Origin: SSS58A sp041648155
GTDB lineage: Bacteria; Krumholzibacteriota; Krumholzibacteriia; Krumholzibacteriales; Krumholzibacteriaceae
Reading direction: 5' to 3'
NCBI GenBank assembly: GCA_041648155.1
Contig: JBAZPL010000147.1
Span: 1-6,473, forward strand
DNA length: 6,473 bases
Shown in pieces: positions 1-4,266 of the stretch; the stretch's first letter is position 1; each line of letters opens with the position of its first letter. The position numbers and the translations under genes are program-made. Below the pieces are notes generated by a model. The model saw nothing but the letters and a program-made list of their open reading frames with translations. It had not been told where the DNA came from and ran no database searches.

Positions 1-124
1 CGCTCACCGCGACGACCGAATACTCGAACCCGTGCTCCTTTTTGAGCCGGGCCTTGTGCTTCAAAAGTATCTCCGCGAGCCCCTGTCCTACGACTCCGAA
101 CCCGACGATTGCGAGCCTATACAT
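1..124 (-). CDS. hom: Homoserine dehydrogenase, N-terminal fragment (cut by window edge)
   Basis: Only the first 41 codons lie in the window; the frame stays open to base 1. They encode a first beta strand followed by a Rossmann NAD(P)-binding loop, G8-F-G-V-V-G13, in a context (IVGFGVVGQGLAEIL) typical of homoserine dehydrogenase, which reduces aspartate semialdehyde to homoserine on the threonine/methionine branch. The following K/E-rich helix and VVAVS strand resemble the short homoserine dehydrogenases without an ACT domain, but the domain layout cannot be checked here. The ATG is supported by a strong Shine-Dalgarno (AAGGAGG, complement of 130-136) that overlaps the TAA stop of the upstream PLP-enzyme gene; only 10 bp separate the two genes, so they are almost certainly co-transcribed and perhaps translationally coupled. 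The remaining doubt is family assignment from 41 residues; other Rossmann dehydrogenases are less likely given the methionine-pathway neighbour. Confidence 0.82.
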   Translation of the reverse strand, partial: MYRLAIVGFGVVGQGLAEILLKHKARLKKEHGFEYSVVAVS

Positions 125-134
125 GACTCCCTCC

Positions 135-1328
135 TTATGCGTGTTTAAGCGCGTTATCCAGATCCTCGATGAGATCCTGCGCGTCCTCGATCCCCGCCGA
201 GTAACGGATTAGGTTGTCCGGAACGCCCGCCTTCGCGCGCGCCTCGGGGCCGAGCTGCCAGTGCGTCGTCGCGGCCGGCTGAATCGCGACGGTCTGCGAG
301 GAGCCGAGATGCGTCGTGTGCACCGCGATCGTCAGATTGTTGATCACGCGGCGCGCCGCATCGAGGCCCCCCTTCACGTTGAAGCTGAGGAGCGACGAGT
401 ATGCGCTCATCTGCCTTTTGGCGACCTCGTGCTGCGGATGACTCGCAAGGCCCGGATAGCTCACCGACTCGACCTTCGGATGCTTCTCGAGGAATCTGGA
501 GATCTCCATCGCGTTGTCCGAGTGCTTCTTCATGCGGAGCGACAGGCTCTCGAGGCCGAGGAGACAGAGCCACGCATTGAACGGCGCTATCGTGGGCCCC
601 ATGTTCCGGAAGCCGACGTGCCGCACGTGCTCGATGAACTCCTTCTTTCCGACGGCGACGCCCGAGAGGCTCGTCCCGTTGCCGCTGATGTATTTCGTCG
701 CGGAATGGATCACGATGTCGGCGCCGAGCTCGATCGGCCGCATGAGGGCCGGCGTGCAGATCGTGTTGTCCACCATGAGCGGGATCCCCTTCGAGCGCGC
801 GAGCTTCGAGATCGCGGGGATGTCGGCGACGAAGAGGTTCGGGTTGCTCGGGGATTCTACGTGCAGGAGCTTCGTTTTTTTCGTGATCGCGCGCTCCCAG
901 CTCTCGATCTTGTCGGGCTCCTGAACCCAGATCGTCTTGATCCCCATCCGGGGCATCGAGGTGTGGAAAAGCTCGTACGTGCCGCCGTAGACGCGATTCG
1001 CGCAGACGATCTCCTCCCCCGCCTCGACGAGGTGGTGCGCGACGATGAAGGTCGCGGCCATGCCCGACGACGTCGCGAGGCCCGACTCGGCGCTCTCGAG
1101 AAGGGCCATGCGCTTCTCGAAGATGTCGTTCGTCGGATTGTTGATGCGGCCGTATGCGAAGCCCTCGATCTTGTAGCTGTAGAGATCGGCGGCCCACTCG
1201 GCCGACTCGTACGGGAACACGGCGCTCTGGATGAGCGGGGGCGCCATCGTCTGGTGTCTGAGCTGGTCTTCCCAGGTATACCCGCCCTTCACGGCCATCG
1301 TGTCGAACCGCGGCTTCTTCTCTGCCAT
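135..1328 (-). CDS. PLP-dependent Cys/Met metabolism enzyme (O-acylhomoserine sulfhydrylase / cystathionine gamma-synthase-like)
   Basis: This 397-residue protein is a full-length fold-type I PLP enzyme of the Cys/Met metabolism family (cystathionine gamma-synthase, O-acetylhomoserine sulfhydrylase, methionine gamma-lyase). Landmarks in order: Y59-G-R61, which binds PLP phosphate across the dimer; S88-G-M; V113-Y114-G-G-T, with the tyrosine stacking on PLP; V186-D187-N-T, where Asp contacts the pyridine nitrogen; H208-S-A-T-K212-Y, with K212 the Schiff-base lysine; L341-G-S-S; and R376, which binds the substrate carboxylate. All key residues are present. Methionine gamma-lyases usually have Cys two residues after the stacking Tyr; here it is Gly (YGGTY), as in sulfhydrylases and cystathionine synthases. 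That and the adjacent homoserine dehydrogenase favour methionine synthesis over breakdown, but the exact substrate is not settled. The length is nearer the cystathionine/lyase group (about 390-400) than classical O-acetylhomoserine sulfhydrylases (about 430). The ATG follows AAGGAGG with a 5-base spacer and lies 40 bp after the regulator gene. Confidence 0.93.
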   Translation of the reverse strand: MAEKKPRFDTMAVKGGYTWEDQLRHQTMAPPLIQSAVFPYESAEWAADLYSYKIEGFAYGRINNPTNDIFEKRMALLESAESGLATSSGMAATFIVAHHLVEAGEEIVCANRVYGGTYELFHTSMPRMGIKTIWVQEPDKIESWERAITKKTKLLHVESPSNPNLFVADIPAISKLARSKGIPLMVDNTICTPALMRPIELGADIVIHSATKYISGNGTSLSGVAVGKKEFIEHVRHVGFRNMGPTIAPFNAWLCLLGLESLSLRMKKHSDNAMEISRFLEKHPKVESVSYPGLASHPQHEVAKRQMSAYSSLLSFNVKGGLDAARRVINNLTIAVHTTHLGSSQTVAIQPAATTHWQLGPEARAKAGVPDNLIRYSAGIEDAQDLIEDLDNALKHA

Positions 1329-1368
1329 CTGTGCCTCCTTGCTTCGGGACCTCTCCCGGTTGTGTGAG

Positions 1369-1914
1369 TTATCTTCGTTTCTTTTTCCCCGTCACTCCAC
1401 GCGCCAGCGCCGCTTTGCCGCCGTTCCTGATCTCGACCGCGCCGAGGGACATCGCCGTTTCGCGCTTCAATGTCGAGAGGACGAACATGGTCTTCACCTT
1501 GTCGATCCCTTTCGTCCTCGTAAGACTGTTCAGGAGAAAATGCTCGTAATCGTCGATGTCGCGCGAGAACACCTTGAGCAGGTAATCCTCCCCTCCCGCC
1601 ACGTGGTAGCACTCGAGCACCTTGTCACTCTCTCCGATGAAGCGGTGGAAATTCTCGATCGAATCCGGATGGTGCAGATTGAGCGACACGGCGACGAACG
1701 CGATCGTGCCGAGCCCGATCTTCCTGTTGTCGAGGAGGGTGACGTACCGCTCGATGATGCCGCGCTCCTCGAGCTTCCGCACGCGCTCGAGAACGGCCGA
1801 CGGGCTCAGGCCCACCTCTGCCGCGAGCTGAACGTTCGGGATGCGCCCCTGCGTTTGCAGGATCTCGAGAATCCGTTTGTCCGTGGGGTGAAGCGTGGCG
1901 TTTTCAACCGACAT
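1369..1914 (-). CDS. Lrp/AsnC-family transcriptional regulator
   Basis: The 181-residue product has the two-domain Lrp/AsnC layout. Residues about 9-60 form the winged helix-turn-helix, with the opening T-D-K-R-I-L-E-I-L-Q and the recognition segment around V34-G-L-S-P-S-A-V-L-E-R-V-R-K-L. Residues about 68-150 form the RAM ligand-binding domain, including the hallmark C102-Y-H-V-A-G-G-E-D-Y-L-L-K-V. Such proteins assemble as dimers to octamers, bind an amino acid, and usually repress their own gene while controlling nearby amino-acid genes. Here the gene leads the operon for a methionine-type PLP enzyme and homoserine dehydrogenase, so a methionine, homoserine or branched-chain ligand is a reasonable inference. 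Typical members are about 150-165 residues; this one has an extra tail of roughly 25 residues ending in GKKKRR, which is strongly basic. The start is chosen at the ATG preceded by GAGGGG, just before the conserved N-terminus. The upstream AT-rich region holds a promoter and candidate operator half-sites. Confidence 0.94.
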   Translation of the reverse strand: MSVENATLHPTDKRILEILQTQGRIPNVQLAAEVGLSPSAVLERVRKLEERGIIERYVTLLDNRKIGLGTIAFVAVSLNLHHPDSIENFHRFIGESDKVLECYHVAGGEDYLLKVFSRDIDDYEHFLLNSLTRTKGIDKVKTMFVLSTLKRETAMSLGAVEIRNGGKAALARGVTGKKKRR

Positions 1915-1963
1915 CGAATCCCCTCTTCAAACGAATCGACGCTATGCGCATTGATTCGTGAAC

Positions 1964-1992
1964 ATTGTAAGGCAATAGTAAAATTTCGTCAA
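1964..1992 (-). promoter_or_regulatory. Sigma70-type promoter of the regulator-PLP enzyme-hom operon
   Basis: On the minus strand a -35 hexamer TTGACG (complement of 1987-1992, 5 of 6 matches to TTGACA) is followed after exactly 17 bases by TACAAT (complement of 1964-1969, 5 of 6 matches to TATAAT). It sits in an unusually AT-rich island. A start near 1957 would give a leader of roughly 40-45 nt ahead of the regulator ATG at 1914. No other credible promoter was seen upstream of the two downstream genes, which supports one transcript. Confidence 0.75.
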
Positions 1993-2031
1993 CTATTATT
2001 TTGATATTTGTGAATAATACTGACAATAGTT
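1973..2031. promoter_or_regulatory. Candidate Lrp-type operator: AATAGT half-sites in an AT-rich island
   Basis: Three copies of one half-site occur: AATAGT at 1974-1979, its inverse ACTATT at 1992-1997, and AATAGT at 2025-2030, the last two extended to a 7-base inverted pair (AACTATT at 1991-1997, AATAGTT at 2025-2031). A further inverted pair, ATTATT at 1995-2000 and AATAAT at 2013-2018, lies between. The first half-site falls in the -10/-35 spacer and the second overlaps the -35 box, so binding would block the promoter. Lrp-family proteins bind AT-rich dyads and often autoregulate; that this regulator binds here is inference. Confidence 0.5.
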
Positions 2032-2071
2032 CTTGTACTTGGAGGCGAGCCCCGCGAGGTGTGCATACGTC

Positions 2072-2102
2072 AACGGGGGCGGGTGTCGACCCGCCCCCCG
2101 TT
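2072..2102 (-). terminator. GC-rich hairpin after the exported repeat-protein gene (possible terminator)
   Basis: The arms AACGGGGGCGGGT (2072-2084) and ACCCGCCCCCCGTT (2089-2102) pair over 13 bp with one unpaired C and a 4-base loop. The hairpin begins 38 bases beyond the stop codon of the minus-strand gene ending at 2141, the right place for its terminator. On the minus strand it is not followed by a U-run, so it may act as a weak or U-independent terminator, or as a 3' end stabiliser. It also separates this gene from the operon promoter just downstream. Confidence 0.5.
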
Positions 2103-2140
2103 TCATGGAGCCTCGTTTCACTTCCATTCGCCGGTCGCCG

Positions 2141-3397
2141 TCACGACCCCTTTTTGATGATGATATTCCCGTTCCTCGTTTTGATCTTGACCGTGTGCTT
2201 GCCGCCGGCGACCTCGCCCGTTCCGAAGATATGCTTGTGCGCCTGCCCCAGGAAATTATGCTCCCATTTTTCGCTTTCCTCGATCTTCAAAGGGAATTCG
2301 CACTCGATCTTGCATCTCCTGTGCTGTTTCTTCGTGTATTCGATCTCGATGTCGAAACTCATCGAAAGCCCCGCGGGCACCGTGATCTCGACATCGCCTC
2401 CCATGGACGATAGCTCCACGTCGCGCTCCCCCTTCGTCGGGTCGCCGACCATCGTGACCTCGATATCCCCACCCATCGTCGTCGCATCGATCTCGCCGTC
2501 GATCGCATCGACCCGGATGTCGCCTCCCATCGTTTTCGCGGCGACGTATTTCCCCGCCGACAGGATCGTGATATCTCCGCCCATTGTTGTGACCTTGGCT
2601 CCGGCGGGCGCCTCGTCGACGTTGATGTCCCCGCCCATCGTCGTCACGCTGACCTCTTCAGCCCTCGCGACATCGATATCTCCGCCCATCGTTTTCGCCC
2701 TGACCTTTTTATCCGTATCGGCGACCTTGATATCTCCGCCCATCGTGGTGATGTGCATCTCTTCCTCGTCGGCGGAAGAGGCGGAGCGCCCGGTAACGTT
2801 GTCGTAGGTCACCGCGCCGCCCATCGTCGAGCCCCTGAGGTTCCCCTTCACGTTGCGAATGACCACCTCGCCGCCCATCGTGCGCACCCTGCCCTCCGCC
2901 TCCGAGTCCTCGACACGTACCGAGCCGCCCATCGTCTCGAGGTCGATCTCCCCCTTGACGCGGGCGAGCTCGAGCGCTCCGCCCATGGTCTTGCCGCTCA
3001 GCCGTCCCTCGACTCCCTCTATCGCGACCTCGCCGCCGCTCGATTCGATTCTCACGTCGCACCGCTTCGGCACCTTGATGGTGAAATGCAGGTCGACGTC
3101 GACGCGGCGCTTCTTGCTGCAGTCGGAATGGATGTTCAGATACGACGATCCGTCGTCGAATTCGACGTTGACCCTGTCCGCGTCGTCCCCGCCGATATCG
3201 ATCCTCACGGCGATCTCCGGTTTGTCCCAGCCCGTGATCTCGACGTCCCCGCCGGTATCCAGATCGAGAGCGAGCTTGCCGCCCATCTGCACGGGGAAGC
3301 TCTTTTCGATCGTCCGGTCGGAGTCGGCGCGGAGGGGTTGGGGCCGGCTGATCATTGCAAGGAAAAGAATCGCCGATGCAACAAATACCCATTTCAT
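2141..3397 (-). CDS. Exported DUF4097-type beta-solenoid repeat protein
   Basis: The 418-residue product begins with a Sec signal peptide: M-K, a hydrophobic core at residues 3-16, then a probable cleavage site after P-L-R-A24. Residues about 33-115 are beta-rich with weak G-G-D-V-E-I-T repeats. Residues about 118-340 form a tandem array with period 18, each unit centred on (S/T)-M-G-G-(D/E)-(I/V)-x-V; the Met positions are 138, 156, 174, 192, 219, 237, 254, 272, 290, 308 and 332, plus S120 in a degenerate first unit. The C-terminal part has a basic/aromatic stretch (355-392) and closes with T-R-N-G-N-I-I-I-K. This matches the DUF4097 'putative adhesin' family, whose biochemical role is unknown; a secreted or periplasmic beta-solenoid is the likely fold. 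Cysteines C93, C113, C362 and C366 could form disulfides. The start is set at 3397, because it opens the signal peptide and follows AAAGGAG with a 7-base spacer; the frame continues upstream to 3691 without a signal sequence. Confidence 0.85.
   Translation of the reverse strand: MKWVFVASAILFLAMISRPQPLRADSDRTIEKSFPVQMGGKLALDLDTGGDVEITGWDKPEIAVRIDIGGDDADRVNVEFDDGSSYLNIHSDCSKKRRVDVDLHFTIKVPKRCDVRIESSGGEVAIEGVEGRLSGKTMGGALELARVKGEIDLETMGGSVRVEDSEAEGRVRTMGGEVVIRNVKGNLRGSTMGGAVTYDNVTGRSASSADEEEMHITTMGGDIKVADTDKKVRAKTMGGDIDVARAEEVSVTTMGGDINVDEAPAGAKVTTMGGDITILSAGKYVAAKTMGGDIRVDAIDGEIDATTMGGDIEVTMVGDPTKGERDVELSSMGGDVEITVPAGLSMSFDIEIEYTKKQHRRCKIECEFPLKIEESEKWEHNFLGQAHKHIFGTGEVAGGKHTVKIKTRNGNIIIKKGS
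2378..3046 (-). repeat. Coding tandem repeat, 54-bp (18-residue) period, about 12 units
   Basis: Within the exported DUF4097-type gene the + strand shows CCGCCCATCGT, or a near copy, once per unit (complement of codons for T-M-G-G). Intervals between successive Met codons, in residues, are 18, 18, 18, 27, 18, 17, 18, 18, 18 and 24, so the period is 54 bp with two in-frame insertions of 9 and 6 residues and one 1-residue deletion. The core is almost invariant while the rest of each unit has diverged. The repeats are protein-coding and are not a CRISPR array. Confidence 0.9.
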
Positions 3398-3503
3398 GAC
3401 AAGGCTCCTTTCTCTTCGTTTCCGACGGTAGCTATCTGTTATTACGGCGCGGCGGCGGTATAGTTTCACTCTTTTGATGTCGCGTCCGGGGCCGATCCCA
3501 TCA

Positions 3504-3532
3504 TTGACTTCGCGGACATCCCGCAGTATCTT
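3504..3532 (+). promoter_or_regulatory. Sigma70-type promoter of the small exported-protein gene
   Basis: TTGACT at 3504-3509 (5 of 6 to consensus) and TATCTT at 3527-3532 (TAT..T, 4 of 6) are separated by exactly 17 bases. A start near 3539 would leave a leader of about 55 nt before the ATG at 3594. It lies in the 196-bp divergent intergenic region; I found no equally good promoter on the minus strand for the neighbouring repeat-protein gene. Confidence 0.6.
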
Positions 3533-3593
3533 TAACTCGGCGGTAAAATCACTGAAAAAGAGTGCTGGAAATCTCGTAACCTGGAGGTGCACG

Positions 3594-4181
3594 ATGAGGA
3601 ACTTGCTGCTCTCTATTGTCCTCGTGGCATGTCTCGCCGCCGGGGCGAACGCGCATTCGGGAATGTTCGCCCTTTTCGCGGACACGAACAACCAGGAGTG
3701 CCATTCGACTCTCGGGGTCGGTCAAACCGGATCCCTTTACCTCGTGTACGTGCGCGGCGATGGACCACGCATGGGCCAGGCGTATGAGTTCAAGCTGCTC
3801 AAATCCACTGCCGGCGCGGTCTTCCTTCCGCCGATCTGGCCGTCGAACGTAATAACAGAGATCATACTCGGCACCATCGAGACGGGTATTTCCCTTGTCG
3901 CTCCAGAGTGTTTTCCGGATCAAGAATACGTGCCTCTCGGCACGATTCCCGTCATGAACATCTCCGACCCGGATACATTCACGGTGAATGTTGTTCCGGA
4001 TCCCGAGCAAATACCGGAGCATGCAATTGTGTTCACGACATGCGAGCCGGCCCCCTCCCTATACGTCGTGGCGGGCGGCATGTTCGTCTTCAATGCCGAA
4101 TGCGATACACCGGAGGATCCTTTCGGCATGCTCGCCACGAAAGAGACCACCTGGGGAGCCATAAAGGAGCTCTACCGGTAG
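3594..4181 (+). CDS. Exported protein of unknown function with WGxIKxxYR tail
   Basis: I do not recognise a characterised family. The 195-residue product has a Sec signal peptide (M-R-N, hydrophobic 4-18, cleavage after A-N-A20), then a mature domain of about 175 residues rich in Val, Thr, Pro and Gly and alternating patterns that suggest a beta sandwich. Four cysteines (C36, C106, C150, C170) could form two disulfides in an extracytoplasmic location. The sequence ends in T185-T-W-G-A-I-K-E-L-Y-R195, a tail resembling, from memory, C-termini of other small exported proteins in uncultured phyla such as Eisenbacteria; that needs a search. A possible lipobox L10-V-A-C13 is present but sits too early in the hydrophobic core and is followed by more signal-like sequence, so a soluble secreted form is preferred. 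The ATG at 3594 is chosen because it opens the signal peptide and follows GGAGGT with a 5-base spacer; the frame upstream to 3474 lacks these. It diverges from the repeat-protein gene. Confidence 0.83.
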   Translation: MRNLLLSIVLVACLAAGANAHSGMFALFADTNNQECHSTLGVGQTGSLYLVYVRGDGPRMGQAYEFKLLKSTAGAVFLPPIWPSNVITEIILGTIETGISLVAPECFPDQEYVPLGTIPVMNISDPDTFTVNVVPDPEQIPEHAIVFTTCEPAPSLYVVAGGMFVFNAECDTPEDPFGMLATKETTWGAIKELYR

Positions 4182-4203
4182 CCGACGCCCCCCGTGCGAG
4201 ATC

Positions 4204-4225
4204 CCGTTCTCGTTCCGTTCTCGTT
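4204..4225 (+). repeat. Tandem duplication of an 11-bp unit
   Basis: CCGTTCTCGTT occurs twice without a gap, at 4204-4214 and 4215-4225, in the 85-bp spacer between the exported-protein gene and nadE. It lies upstream of the candidate nadE promoter. It may be a simple slippage duplication; no function is claimed. Confidence 0.85.
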
Positions 4226-4250
4226 AGGGCTTTTCCCGGAGCCGCTCCCG

Positions 4251-4259
4251 TGATAGTAT
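4251..4259 (+). promoter_or_regulatory. Extended -10 promoter of nadE, consistent with a leaderless start
   Basis: TGATAGTAT gives a TGn extension at 4251-4253 and a -10 hexamer TAGTAT at 4254-4259 (4 of 6, keeping the key T1, A2 and T6). Seven bases separate it from the nadE ATG at 4267, so transcription would begin at or next to the start codon. The -35 position (about 4231-4236, TTTTCC) is poor, as is common with extended -10 promoters. No Shine-Dalgarno is present just upstream of the ATG. An inverted pair GGAGCC (4238-4243) / GGCTCC (4261-4266) flanks the element. Confidence 0.45.
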
Positions 4260-4266
4260 CGGCTCC

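Noticed and set aside
261..1367. Long plus-strand open frame opposite the PLP enzyme
   Set aside because: The product is Arg/Asp/Leu-rich without a recognisable fold and the opposite strand encodes an enzyme with a complete active site; long antisense frames are expected at high GC.
2001..2807. Plus-strand open frame with repeated S-P-P-I-V motifs opposite the repeat-protein gene
   Set aside because: It is the antisense image of the TMGG repeats, begins at a TTG inside the Lrp operator region, and has no ribosome binding site.
2378..3046. CRISPR-like pattern: a short repeated word at about 54-bp spacing
   Set aside because: The conserved word is only about 11 bp, the spacing stays in frame, and every copy encodes T-M-G-G in a continuous signal-peptide-bearing gene.
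3474..3593. Upstream extension of the small exported protein to an ATG at 3474
   Set aside because: It would run through the predicted promoter and remove the N-terminal signal peptide; the ATG at 3594 has GGAGGT correctly spaced.
3621..3632. Lipoprotein lipobox (L-V-A-C) in the small exported protein
   Set aside because: Cleavage there would leave a very short hydrophobic core, and the hydrophobic run continues to a good signal peptidase I site at A-N-A20; kept as a minor alternative.
3398..3691. Upstream extension of the exported repeat protein to an ATG at 3691
   Set aside because: The extension would bury the signal peptide and overlap the divergent gene's start; the ATG at 3397 has a good Shine-Dalgarno.
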